64,000 nt of DNA. It comes from Mercurialis annua (lineage: Eukaryota; Streptophyta; Magnoliopsida; Malpighiales; Euphorbiaceae). Position numbers and translations under genes: made by a program. The stretch is from the NCBI RefSeq assembly GCF_937616625.2, contig NC_065570.1:41423665-41487664 (forward strand). Direction: 5' to 3'. Of the stretch, positions 1 to 11,114 are shown in pieces. Each line of letters starts with the position of its first letter. Positions within the stretch are counted from its first letter, which is position 1. The notes under the pieces were generated by a model, which was not told the DNA's origin, made no database searches, and saw nothing but the letters and a program-made list of their open reading frames with translations.

Positions 1-519
1 CAAAAAAACGGGGTCAAAATCATAAGTTATCAAACCGGAAGAGCCAAAAAAACGCACCAGAGGTCGCGTGCCATAGAGACACTGGCGCCGCCACCAAGGC
101 ACCAATATCATTGGCGGCAGCGCTAGCTTATTCTGGCGGCACCGCCAGAACATAGTGGTGGCGGCGCCACAATGCCTTGGCGCTATCGCCAGTTTTTCCC
201 CCTCTCCGGGACAATGTTTTGGGACTGGGCCCACTTTCGACAAAGTTTCGACAATATTTCGGACGTATTTCAAACATACAGACAATAAAACGTCTATCTA
301 CAAGCTGAAAACGATGAAAACGCACTTCTAGATGAGTCTTAGCACATAAGTGCCCCTCCAGACGCAACAAAAGCGAGACCTCCTCACCGCCTCCAGTAAA
401 GCAGCGTGACAGTCAGCCTGCCGGTCAGGATCAATACACGGCTCCTTAAAAGTCCAGGGTAGTTCCATAGTTCAAATTATCAAATCCAGAGAATAAAGGA
501 AGAAGAGCGAAAAATTCAA
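1..519. other. Unassigned repeat-like DNA with a GC palindrome cluster at 76-193
   Basis: No coding region is supported. At 76-193 several GC-rich dyads follow each other, such as GGCGGCACCGCC and TGGCGCTATCGCCA, in otherwise AT-rich sequence. The composition resembles the palindrome clusters inside the chromovirus LTRs further right, so this may be a diverged LTR piece, but I find neither LTR end. The minus-strand ORF across 128-370 matches no family I know and is probably chance. Confidence 0.35.
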
Positions 520-734
520 ATGAAAAATGAGGGGATGGCTCTCTTAAAAAGGCACAAGCCACTAAAAGACAAAAAAAGTACATCCTTTAAGGATATGCCG
601 GAAAGTACCTCTAAGGATGTAAAGCAAGAAGACAGATCACAAAATCCTTCCACTAACAAACAGAACACAAAATCCTCCGTCGGACAGACAAATGTACAGG
701 CGACTCTGAAAACAGACAGACAAAAATACAGAGA

Positions 735-1170
735 AGTCCCATAACCTTCAGAAAGGTCCCAAAGACTTCGGACAAGCCCCGAAGCCTTTAGAATAAGTTA
801 CAGAGCTTCAGACAAGTTCTAGAGCCTTCAGACCAAGTCCCTAAGCCTTCAGACAAGTCCCAGACCCTTTGAACCAAGTCCCAGAGCCTTCAGAACCAAG
901 CCTAGAGAATCAGAATAAGCCCTAGAGCCTTCAATACGAGCCTTAAAGCCTTCATAACCAAGCCCAGAGAACCAAAACAAGCTCTAGAGCCTTCAAGACG
1001 AGCCCTGAGGCATTCAAAACCAAGCCTGAAGAATCAGAACAAGCCCAGAGTCTTCAGACAACCCTATAGAATTAGAAGCAGCCCTGGAGCGTTCAAGAAA
1101 ATCCCCGGAGGATCAGAGCAAGCCCTAGAGTCTTCAGACAAGCCCCATAGTCTTTAGATTATTCGAGCAA
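735..1170. repeat. Degenerate minisatellite, units of roughly 20-35 bp
   Basis: Variants of 'caagtcccagagccttcaga' recur about a dozen times with indels and drift. A lysine-rich 74-residue frame at 520-744 runs into its start and has no recognisable domain. Tat/Ogre-type retrotransposons are known to carry variable tandem repeats between pol and the 3' LTR. A Tat-like LTR end lies downstream near 3630-4106, so this may be such a 3' untranslated region. Confidence 0.6.
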
Positions 1171-1194
1171 CCAATAGAGCCAGGCTCCTCAAAT

Positions 1195-1380
1195 GGCATA
1201 AAAACGGCAAGATATGGTAGATAGACACAGAAACATGGTATAGAAAGACCATAAATGGCAGAGAGACGCCAAAGCCTGGTAGAAAAAATCAGCATACGGT
1301 AGAAAGACACCGAAGATCGGTAGAGAGATATAAAAAATGGCAGAAAGACGCCAAAGCCTTGTAGAAAGACAACACCATCC
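1195..1380. repeat. Second degenerate minisatellite, about 25-35 bp units
   Basis: Copies of a 'ggtagaaagacaccaaag'-like unit repeat with drift, for example near 1230-1260, 1270-1290, 1300-1320 and 1340-1370. It follows directly on the first minisatellite and differs from it in sequence. Same tentative reading: part of a Tat-type 3' untranslated region. Confidence 0.5.
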
Positions 1381-3629
1381 GTTAACTGTGGAATATTTAA
1401 CGGAATCCAGGCACCTATTCTATAGGGCGGCCCTTGGGACGGCCAAGGGGATGATGTCCCTTCTACAAACCTAAGAAGGTCCGGAGAGGATAATTATCGG
1501 GGTCTGAGCCATCAGATCACTCTCAGGACGGCTAAGAGTATATAGCTCCATTCCATGGGGCACGCACTCAGGCAGCCCGGGTTCAACGACAGCTGAGATG
1601 ACTACTCTCGGCCAGTTTTGGAGTAGACCAGAACCGGGGTGCATGAAGCTAGAGTCATGCACCACGGCGGGTAATGCTCAGGCTAGGGCATTAACATACC
1701 ACCGGGCGAGTGAGCGCCTCTGATGGGTGGGCTGTATTCTTGTCGCTTGTCTAACATCGAGTCTCTTCTTTAACAAAAATTGACCTACTTCGTCAATTCT
1801 CGTTAAAGAGGGGGTAAATAGACGCCTATTTTCTAGACAAGTAAAAATTGATAAGGAACTGAAGCGTCCAATGATGATTTCTAGAGAAATCCGTCCGGGT
1901 GACGAGCTTTCGATTTGCTTGCTGGAATCGAACCAGGCATAATCTATGCACAACTGCAAACTTGGAGGATTAATACGCAATTAGTCATGAATAGCCCATA
2001 AAAATCCAAAGAGATTGTAATCTAAGTCCAGAAATTGGACTAATTGCAATTTCTTAGAAGTTTATGGGCCAATTTGCAAGTTTATGGACTTGAATTGACC
2101 ATCAACAAACCCATAGGACTTTAATAGCCTTTTTGACACTATTAGGCACCAAAATAGACATTTAGCACCTTTTTACTTAGCTAGCAAGTCGAAATCCGAA
2201 AATTAGAATCAAAATCCTAATTAATTAATTAAAAGCTAATCCTAAATACATCTAGACTTATCACTTAACACTTCTTTAACCTAGTCCAAACTCAAAAAAG
2301 ACAAACCTGTAAATACACTTAAGCTAACCCTAGTCCTAATTAGACCCCTATAAATTCAGCCTTAAGCCAGTCTGGCAAAAGGTGGCACACAAACCCTAGA
2401 AAAATACCTAGAAAATTCGACCACCCCTTAAAAAACCCTAGCTTTACAGAATTCACACATCATACGCACACAAATATTTGATTAAATCCGGTCCTAAAAA
2501 CAATGATACTTGTTAATTCTCCAAGAACGCAACATCCATAAGCATTCGAAGCTGAATTACACATCCACTTCGCCAGCAAACGAGCCAAGTACTAAGACCG
2601 GTAATTCTGAGGACCCTCTTATTATGTTCCTTTGATTTGCCATGAATATATGTATAATTACCATAATTGTATTATGTGCTTAGGACGCAAGTTTAGATTT
2701 TTTATCGCTTTTTCCATTAAAATTGCCATATTAATTAAATCGGTGTTTTCAATAAATTGCCATGAAATTTGATATGCCCTAAATTGCATGAAATTCGATT
2801 AATTGCCATGAAATGAGATTGAAACACTCTGATTATGCCATATTTGGATTCCTTGTTCGATGTTATCTGGCTTTGACTACTTTTGTATGAGAAACGGACT
2901 TGAAACGAGTAAGAACAAAGCAAAACAAAAATCTCAAAACTGTTGTCAAAACCACCGCCGCCGCCGCTGTAATAGGCGGCGCCACCACTTCATCCTACCA
3001 GTGCCGGCAGCTTAAGATGGCTCCATGTTCGTCGCTCCTCAGCCTCCCAGATCCTTCCAGACGTGATCCAAACTTCAAAACGTGTTTCCGGGCTCATCCG
3101 GTCTCCGAATCAGGCCCAGTTTGAATCCAAACATAGCTAATCCAATGTACTTTAATATTATGTATTGTAACGGGCCAGACCAGATGTTAAACAGACCTAG
3201 AAAACCAAATGCATAACATAATGTATAAATCGGGCCCACGAGCCCGAGTCCCTGCAAACCAGCAACTTCTAGAGCCAATTCGGTGCTAACCCAAACTTGG
3301 AATTGACTCCGAATCAAACCAGTAGAACCAAATCGACAAGACGCACAACTCTGATGATCTGACCGAAAGCCAATTCCGACCAGACAGGTAGTCAAAACCC
3401 GCGCGAGTGCCAGGCACTTAAAGTCAACGAGGTTAAAACGTATTCCTAACCTTGTATGTATATCAAACTGCCTGTGAGCATGCCATCATTGTTTATCATC
3501 TAAAATTGGCCCATTAATGCAATTTCAGCCCATCATTTAGACATCGTAGGTCTGCCACGAAAACATAATAACGGTTGTATAGGTTATTTAAGATCACCTA
3601 ATAAAATCAATCAATCAAACGTTTACATT
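1381..3629 (+). other. Unassigned; possible upstream part of a long Tat-like LTR
   Basis: No open frame of interest. A short purine run (aagggga) ends at 1451 and is followed by TGATGTCC, which could be a polypurine tract plus LTR start. A TATA-like CTATAAATTC lies at 2349-2358 in plus orientation. A GC-rich patch (2950-3010, gccgccgccgctg and ggcggcgccacc) echoes the cluster at 76-193. If the reading is right, the LTR ending near 4100 would be about 2.6 kb. I see no second copy to prove it. Confidence 0.25.
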
Positions 3630-4106
3630 CTGTTTAAGATTTATGCATGTAAATTATCCAGACCAGTCAGACTTATGCCTATTTGCTAGAAATCTCTAAG
3701 GATATATGTATGTTTAGGAGTACGTGCTACTTGCCTCAAATGCTAGTCCAGATCGAGTCATATGCGGGTCCAACCTGTTTACTGCTTTCATACTTGTTTA
3801 TTTACAGCTTTCATATCCTGTGAACTGCATATACTGTTGAGATGAGATAAAAATAAATATGTCCATTAAATAAAGTCGGTAACAGATAAGCCAAGCACAA
3901 GAGTCTCGGGTAGGTCCACAAACACTAGTCTCTGGTCTGATGCATGCTAATCTTACCGGAGGCGAGTAAGGTTATCTAGTCGGTTAAAAGGCATTTCCTA
4001 GTAGAACTAGGTGTCAACTCCATTTTTCAAACCATTTCCGGATCAAGAAGTCAGCCATAAGCCTCGGGCGAGCGACCCCTGAACCCTACTTCGCTCGCAA
4101 GTCTAC
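3630..4106 (+). mobile_element. Tat-like LTR, 3' portion (copy A)
   Basis: This stretch aligns by eye with 37297-37738, the LTR of the Tat element further right. Shared blocks include 'gagtctcggg(g/t)aggtcca', 'ggcatttcctag' with 'gaactaggtg', and 'caaaccatttcc' with 'gatcaa..aagtcagccataagcct'. Identity is moderate, so it is an old or different-subfamily copy. It ends near 4100 in TTCGCTCGCA, comparable to CTGCTCGGCTCA in the other copy. Element R1 inserted immediately afterwards (TSD 4107-4111). Confidence 0.75.
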
Positions 4107-4621
4107 ATTAGTGTCACGACCCAAAATATTGAGCCACAACCGGCGCTAGGGAACGGGAGTGGTAGCTCCGGAACCCGTAGCAAGCCTAAAATCACAATTA
4201 ATTTTTCGCAAATAATAAACAAATAACATAAAGCAACAGAAGCAAGTATACATAACATGTATACACAAACATTTACACTAACTGTTCTGTTATCCTCGCG
4301 GGCTCTGGTTACCGTACCTCGTACGAACTGGCCTCGCGGTACTATATACCTCAGTTAGTGTATCCAACATATCACTGGCACCTAGTGCCGTGCACAACAT
4401 ATAAAACACATAGCCTACAAAAACATATAAACTAGACAGCAAGTAATATGTACACAATATGTGTACTGCTGTCTAGGCTACGACTCTGTCAACATGGGAC
4501 CACTACTGCAGCATTCACAGAAGTCAGATACTAAACATACACAGCTGACTTCTGGACTTCAAAATCGGCCTCTAGCTAGGTCCACAAACTAAGCACCTGA
4601 AAGACATCAAAGGTGAGGGGT

Positions 4622-4641
4622 CAGTATTTGGGAAAATACTG
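4622..4641 (-). promoter_or_regulatory. R1 hairpin A (8-bp stem)
   Basis: CAGTATTT pairs with AAATACTG across a 4-nt loop. Flanks are GGGGT on the left and GAGTGAG on the right, which also flank the equivalent hairpins in R2, R3 and R4. A second copy sits at 11625-11644. Confidence 0.6.
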
Positions 4642-4967
4642 AGTGAGGTTGCATTTTACTAACGGTATTAATTTAAAAACATAGCATCGCATCTCAAGAA
4701 AACAATAATATAAAACATATAAACATGTATTTGATCCGTACGAAACTAATATCCTAGCATGCGACACATCTCTCGAATAATCATATATCGTTCAACCCAA
4801 TCATAAATCTCAAGTTGTGAGTCCAACTCACTGGTGGGCCCAGCCCACTAGATACGGGGACTTCCAGGCTACACCGTAGCCGAGTTCACTCTCGTATCGA
4901 ATTCATATCATATCATACATATCCAATCATTTCTCAAATGCAAACACACTAGACTGACTCAATACTG

Positions 4968-4998
4968 GTGATCACACAGCCTATTGACACCCAATAGG
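4968..4998 (-). promoter_or_regulatory. R1 palindrome GTGATCAC plus hairpin B
   Basis: An 8-bp palindrome (4968-4975) is followed by CCTATTG (4980-4986), loop ACACC, and CAATAGG (4992-4998). The same pair recurs at the equivalent place in R2, R3 and R4. The second R1 copy of hairpin B is at 11983-12001. Confidence 0.65.
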
Positions 4999-5572
4999 TA
5001 GCTAGTTTCTTCGGATCGCATACTAGTTCTCGTATATACATTTGATAGAAACATATAATATTTAATCAAATCATCTTACATGCGATGCGTAAAAACAGTA
5101 TACATATCAATATAAAATGACTTTATATATATAATACTCGAAAGTAAAGTGCAACTCACAGTGACCGCAATCCAATCACAAATATGGTCGATGAGATGAT
5201 ATGCCCTTGCTAGTCCGCTTCTACTGACTCCACTACTCGCTGACACGTCTGATAAATCGTTAATAGTTAGACGTGATTCTCGCATTCTTATACGTATAAT
5301 ACTTTTAAGTTTTAGGGTTTAGTTTCATTTTAAACTTATTTACGTATTCGATAACTTTAATTGTATAGTCGACTTCGCGAATACCATTTCTCATAATTGA
5401 GAATCGCTTAACGTCCTTGACGTTTTCCATTACTATTAGTTATCTAAAACGTCGAGCTAATCTCAAGATTAATGATTCTCAAAGTCCGAAATCCATCCTT
5501 TAGAGTCAATTTACTCAAAACGTTGAATTTCTACATCAAATATTCATCATATACACATGGATACGAGTCGGG

Positions 5573-5787
5573 GTGCACGGGCGTGCATTTTGGTGGGTGC
5601 ACGATCGTGCAACCAAGTGCACGTTCGTGCACCTCACTAGTGCACGTTCGTGCACCTATAGTGCACGTTCGTGCACCATGAAGAGTGCACGTTCGTGCAC
5701 TTCAGGTGCACGTTCGTGCACCTTGCTGGGTGCACGTTCGTGCACGTTTAGTGCACGTTCGTGCACCCGTGGTGCACGGTCGTGCAC
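5573..5787. repeat. R1 palindrome array, ten units of GTGCACGTTCGTGCAC type
   Basis: Ten 16-bp near-palindromes are separated by spacers of about 3-9 nt. Seven units read exactly GTGCACGTTCGTGCAC; the first, second and last differ in or around the centre (CGGGCG, CGATCG, CGGTCG). Each unit can pair as a 6-bp stem with a 4-nt loop on either strand. The array lies inside the LTR, roughly 1.5 kb from its plus-strand left end. Confidence 0.9.
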
Positions 5788-6615
5788 CACGTGCACAGCC
5801 CCCGGAAAGACGTTTTCCGGGGCCTTTTGGCTTTCCCGACGTGCTAACCTTTCCACTACACAAAACCCGTATTCCCGTTTTCTCAAAAACGCTATAATAA
5901 CATCCAAAACATCAATTTCAATCCAATAAATTATAAAACTCAAAACAGCCAACAAAATCCGATTTTTGCACCAATTCTCGAGATATTTACCTTGATTTGA
6001 CACTCGGAAACGGTAGGGCTTTCGATTCTGAAGAGATCGCCGCTTGAATTGCTCGAATCGGACGTCGAACGGTGAAACGGCGGCGAAACGTAATCGATCG
6101 GCATTGTTTCCCTCACTCTCTCGATTCTTCTCTGATTCATATCTTCTTCTTCTTATATTTCTTGGCAAAAATGCCACTTTGGTCCTTGTTCTTTTTGTTT
6201 CTTATCATTTATCCTTTAAACTTTTCTTTTATTCAATTTAATCCATAACTGAATCAATAACTTCTTAAATTATTACCTTTACGTATTATTTATATCCGAT
6301 AAATAATACAAAGCTCGATATTAATACTTTTCCGTCAAAATCCAAAATTTCCATTTTCGACACAAAGTGGATAAATTACCACTTTTGTCCCTGTACTCTA
6401 TTTTGGGCTTTTCTTGCCATTTTTCCTTTTAATTCCAATTCTAACTTTAGAATTGAAATATGATATTAATTTCTCCGCAATAATCTTTTCTAATACCGAC
6501 CTACTAAAACTTATTTATCTTAGTCTTATCGGAAATCTTTCTGATTTCGCCATTCTGGCGAATCCAGACTGGACACGTGGTCCAATTAGCTAATTAAACA
6601 TTTTGGGGTATTACA

Positions 6616-6650
6616 TTCTTCCCCCCTTATAAAAATTCGTCCTCGAATTT
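6616..6650 (-). promoter_or_regulatory. R1 polypurine tract and adjoining inverted repeat
   Basis: On the minus strand AAGGGGGGAAGAA directly precedes the 3' LTR and would prime plus-strand DNA synthesis. Just upstream, AAATTCG and CGAATTT (6633-6650) form a 7-bp stem with a 4-nt loop. The same block precedes the polypurine tract in R2 and R3 and, degraded, in R4. Confidence 0.85.
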
Positions 6651-9600
6651 TCATAAAGCTTGTTGGGACCTTATGATTGTTCTTCTTCTTTCCTTGTCGT
6701 CCATCAATACATGTTAGTCGTTTTCTTGTACTTTAACTTTCAGCTCTCCTCTTATAGCTTCCTGCCATTGTATAGTTGAGATTCTTCTTGTCGTTTCTTT
6801 TGTCTCTCCTTTTGTTTTTCCAAAATTGTGTGGCTTAAGACGTACCATTGGTAACATAATTCTGACGTCATCTATAACTGGTTGTGATCCTCCTTCTGAT
6901 CATTATTAGCGTTAATTAATCCTCTCTTAATACTCTCCAAATCTATTATTTCATTCTTAGTCATCATTGGGTCGCTACCCGTCTCTTTTATACGTGAATA
7001 GTCACGATGTGTCGACTCTATCCTTAATGACATACTTACTTTATTCATACTTCTATGAGTATTTTCCTTTGTAGTCACAATCTACGGCTTTTAATCTCTA
7101 CTATCTTCTGACGTTATCACCTTTCTTCCTTAACTGGTTATCGACGTTTCTTACTTCTCTCTACTGTCATCTGACATCTCATTCCTTATTAGCTAATCTT
7201 TTTCAACTTGTACCTTATTTATCACACGTATTGTTTCTTAACGTAGTTGGGTCTGATACATCTTTTACTATCTTCAATTTATCCTTTCTTTGCTTATTTA
7301 AGCAATCGTGAATTTCACGTTGCTCTGTTGGTCGTGATCCTTCATCCTTTACCATTGTCTTAAACATTGCATTTCACGTTACCTTTGATTATATAGCTTA
7401 TACAGTTGTCCTTGTTTACTAGTACTCTTCGTATTCTTATCATCTTCACTACTCTCTAGTTGCTCCTTTGAGGTTCGCCTCGAATTTCTTATTGACTTTT
7501 CCGCTTACGATGTTCTTCCTTTACATCATCTTAATATCTGACTGATTCAACAGACCTTTAATATTTTATATACTTTTGTAATCAAATTTTCTTATTGACT
7601 TATCAGTCAAAGCTGTCTTTTCTTTACGTCACAATTCCTTATTCATGATAATCTCATAAGAATCTCACACGCTTCTTAAATATTTAAATTTCTTAAGAAT
7701 CCTTCTTACTGTATAATCAATTTTCTCTTTTGTCTCACATTTCTGTTTCTTACTTTCAAATAATTTTACGACTTTATTCTCACTTTTCAAGGTGTCGTCT
7801 TAGTACTAGTCATGATCATTTCTTAGCTTATCCTTATTCTGTCTCACATCTTCTTCTTGAAGTGTTCTCGATCACTCTTAGCATTTAGATCATACTTAAC
7901 TTTTTAACTCCCAAAATTAGGGAATAGTTCCGACTTTGTTGTCCTATACACCTTATGCTTTTTCAGCATTTATGTCAAGATTCTAATTATCTTTTAAACA
8001 ACTTACTTTCTCTGTACTAGTATGATACCGTGGTTTCTTAGATACAATTCACTCCTATCTGTCCAATAGCAATGAAGTATCATCTTATCCTTTACTTACT
8101 GTATCCGCTACGTCTTTCCTTCGTTTATAATAGCTCCATTATTGTTGTTCTATTCTGATAATCCTTCTGACGTATCTCTAAAACTTTCCACTTCTCTAGT
8201 CATCTTACTAAATCTTAAGGGTATATGAGTTTCCTCATTATACTTTCTTTCATATTATCCACAATTCTTACATTTACTGACACGTATGCCTATACGTGTG
8301 CCTTTCTCCTTATACTAGAATTTTACAACTTAACTTTTCTCCTTTCAGTTAACGCAATCTATAGCTCTTAATGTTGATATTAGTGACTTCACTTAATATC
8401 AGTCATATAGCATCATTATCTCTCTTGATCTATCAAATTTCTAACTTTCATATCTTGCAAAATCACCTTCACATTTTACAAAATCGTCTGCTTCATCATT
8501 TCGTATCCTTTCTCTTTCTACTTCTGTATCTTCGAACACTGATATTGATAAAGTTATATCCTTTAAATATCACTTCATGTTCATCACTCATATTATCGTC
8601 TTCTCGTCCCTTATACTTTCAATTTCTTTCTCTAGTATATTTCTCGTTCGCTACGTTACTTATTTCACTATAGGAATAATCCTTATACTATTCATCCTTG
8701 CGTATTTGTTACGTTTCTTTCGTCTAACATGACTCTCCATCATTTCATCCTTTATTTTATCCTAAGGATATTTACTATATCCTTAAATATTGCCAGCGCA
8801 TTGCATCTTGACTGCGTTCGCTCTCCGGCAATAACTCCTCGTTCACATTTCACTGTAGCTCCCTTAACATTATTGCAATTATCATTAACAGGGCTTTATT
8901 CTGTTATTGGGATTTGCTTTTAAATTTTATTCTTATTTACTAAGAATCTTTTATTTTTCGTCACAGAGTTTTACATCTGAGTTCACTCATCAAACAAAAG
9001 ATTTCAAAACATCCTTTGGCTGGCCAGCTCTTTTAAATCACTTTTCATAAATCGTTTGAAATCATTAGTACAATTGTAGCTCAGAGTGATGACACCTCTC
9101 ATCACCAAAGAGTTGCTCAAAATCGCATTTTTCTTTATCATTGTAAAGATATGATGCATGATCTACATTTCGAAAATCATTTTCTTATGCATTTCTATCG
9201 TGATTATGCAATGTCATATGCGATGTCTGAGCACAATTGTATTTTGAAAAATCTTAAATTTTTTCATAAAATCGTAAGTTACTCTAGATTGTACACTCTG
9301 CGACTATTAACAGCTTTCTTTATACTTATTGGGTATATTTTAAATTTTTGTATTGCTGCCACCTTCTGTCATTTTCCTGACTATTCTCCTATCACATCAA
9401 TTCTTTCTCCATATCTCCGATAATTTAATTTAATTCAACATTTTCTACTGTTGTAATCACCATAACCACTTCTTTAGCACTCTGAACCATGTCCTATACA
9501 AACGCAGGTACCGATGTTTCACATCGATTCCCTGTTGGTAACCCATCTCCTTCTTCACAACTTCTAGAACGTAATATAGGGATTACGTTTACAACAAATG

Positions 9601-9809
9601 TATTATATGGTGTTTATTATGCTATTGCTTTTGTAAGTTATGTTTATATATTCTTTTATTAGTCGCGTGTTTAACAACAGCGCTTCCTATAGGTTCTTAC
9701 TTCTCTGAGGTATTATCCTATAGGTACATTCTACTCGTTATGCTCTATCATGCATGCAGTAAACATATACACAACAATGCAACATATAAACACAAATACT
9801 CAAAGCATA
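6651..9809 (-). other. R1 interior without coding capacity
   Basis: About 3.2 kb lies where pol would be expected. There is no frame with retroviral motifs on either strand. The plus strand is strongly pyrimidine-rich (long T/C stretches), so the element's sense strand is purine-rich. Short frames such as 8371-8673 and 9151-9423 come from this bias. It may be remnant pol that has drifted beyond recognition, or unrelated filler sequence. Confidence 0.7.
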
Positions 9810-10659
9810 TTAATCATTTATACCTAAGGGTGCCTGATGTGGAACGCTAGGTTTCCTAATAACTATTCCAGTGTGTCGACCCTTAACTCTTCTACTAGAG
9901 TTGCTTCCACCTCTATGCACGGAGTGGGTGTTAGTCCTAATACCAGAGGATCGACTAGTATAATCTGGATAGAACGCACGTCTGAAAAAGTAGGGTCGAA
10001 CAGGATTGCCATCCCACTCGCGGTCAGCCTCGATCTTACGGGCCATCATAGTGAGTGTTCCAAAGTGCTCATGAACATACTCATATAGCTCATCAAACTC
10101 AAGTCTCAAACCCCTAATGTATCTACGGTTAATCGTCCTATTATCTTCATTAAGGTCTGGAATTCTTTCGTCCATGCGAAGAAAGTTAGAGGAATACAGT
10201 CCCACTGGTAATATTCCTCTAGAAAAGGAGCGCTTTTGCCTCCTAACCTGATTCAAAATCATTTGTGCCTGGCCATTTACTAGCCCTCCATCTTCTTTCA
10301 AATTGCGGTATCTCCGCACATTGGACCAGAAAGGTTCACTTTGGTACTCCTCAACGTCTGACTCGTCTAACAATTCTTCTTCTTTTAAGTCCTCCTCTGG
10401 ATCCTCCTCACTTTCGTCAGTGTACTCCATTTCAAGCAAGTGAGTTCTACCTCTAACCCTAAAAGAACTACCAATTTTCTGATACTGACATGAAACCATT
10501 CTGGTATATCTCAGATGATCTCCCAATATCTATGTGGAATCCATTCTGGTGGATTCCATATGGTCCGCCTACTTCGTTATAAAATCCATTCTGATATATA
10601 GGAGGCGCTTCCTCCTGTTTCTCTGCAGCATATAGCTGAGCTCCATTTTGCCCAGACAT
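9810..10659 (-). pseudogene. R1 gag-like ORF, apparently frameshifted
   Basis: Two overlapping minus-strand frames read as one gag-like protein of about 280 residues. The first starts MSGQNGAQLY at 10659 and contains three YQNGF/HQNGF motifs before it stops at 10468. The second runs 10526-9810 with an acidic stretch (ESEEDPEEDLKEEELLDES) and then RYIRGLRLEFDELYEYV. That last block parallels [10 protein letters not shown] in the intact R2 Gag, which ends its capsid-like domain. I see no CCHC zinc knuckle and no protease motif. It is the first frame after the primer site, as expected of gag. A frameshift between the two frames, or real overlapping use, cannot be told apart here. The similarity to Gag is modest and the identification is an inference. 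Confidence 0.55.
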
Positions 10660-11028
10660 GCTAAAAAGAAACAATTCCTAATGTCACTGACCATCTGAGC
10701 CCCTTTTTCCTCTCTTAACTTCCATATCAACTTATAAAGTGCTATAAACATTTAACATTCAATCAATCTGTACGTAATTCGCAAATACGTAATCACTGTA
10801 TACCCCTTACACAAGTAATAGACACTTAGTTGCCGTAGCCGCTCATATACACAGATATTCATCACATCTTCATTTAACCATCTCGCTTAGCGCGCTTTAT
10901 GGAACTTACTAATAATGCACATATCAATCAAATGCAAACAACTAAGGTTTGACTCTCTTGCTGCAGTAGTTCCTAGGTTTACTTACTGACAGAGTTTAAC
11001 AATTCAGACAGACATCCAAAACAAACTA

Positions 11029-11110
11029 GCAGTGGTAACTGGAACAACTGCTCTCAAACAATCATCCAAACAATCTTGCAGTGGTAACTGGACCAACTGC
11101 TCTGATACCA
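11029..11110 (-). promoter_or_regulatory. R1 primer binding site with duplicated leader
   Basis: The minus strand of 11099-11110 reads TGGTATCAGAGC, matching the 3' end of plant initiator tRNA-Met, four bases from the LTR. The preceding 'gcagtggtaactgga' block occurs twice, at 11029 and 11078 (49 bp apart). The first copy ends in a broken primer-site-like ctgctctcaaaca. Confidence 0.85.
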
Positions 11111-11114
11111 ACAT

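Larger units (their letters stand above)
4112..6615 (-). mobile_element. R1 3' LTR (2504 bp)
   Basis: It begins TGTCACGACCC and ends GGGGTATTACA on the plus strand, is near-identical to 11115-13615, and is followed by the polypurine tract on its interior side. It carries the conserved end block (4112-4190), two hairpins and a ten-unit palindrome array. The long minus-strand frame through the array (5656-6177) is repetitive translation, not a gene. Confidence 0.95.

Noticed and set aside
5573..5787. CRISPR-like array of direct repeats
   Set aside because: Spacers are only 3-9 nt and many are similar; the setting is a plant LTR; the unit is a palindrome, not a repeat-spacer design.
5656..6177. 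Minus-strand 173-residue frame (and 12539-13177, 212 residues) as a gene
   Set aside because: It translates the palindrome array into repeated VHERAP and then LTR sequence; open only because the unit length avoids stops.
8371..8673. Hydrophobic 100-residue frame as a membrane protein
   Set aside because: Product of strong T/C bias on this strand inside the R1 interior; no start context or homology.
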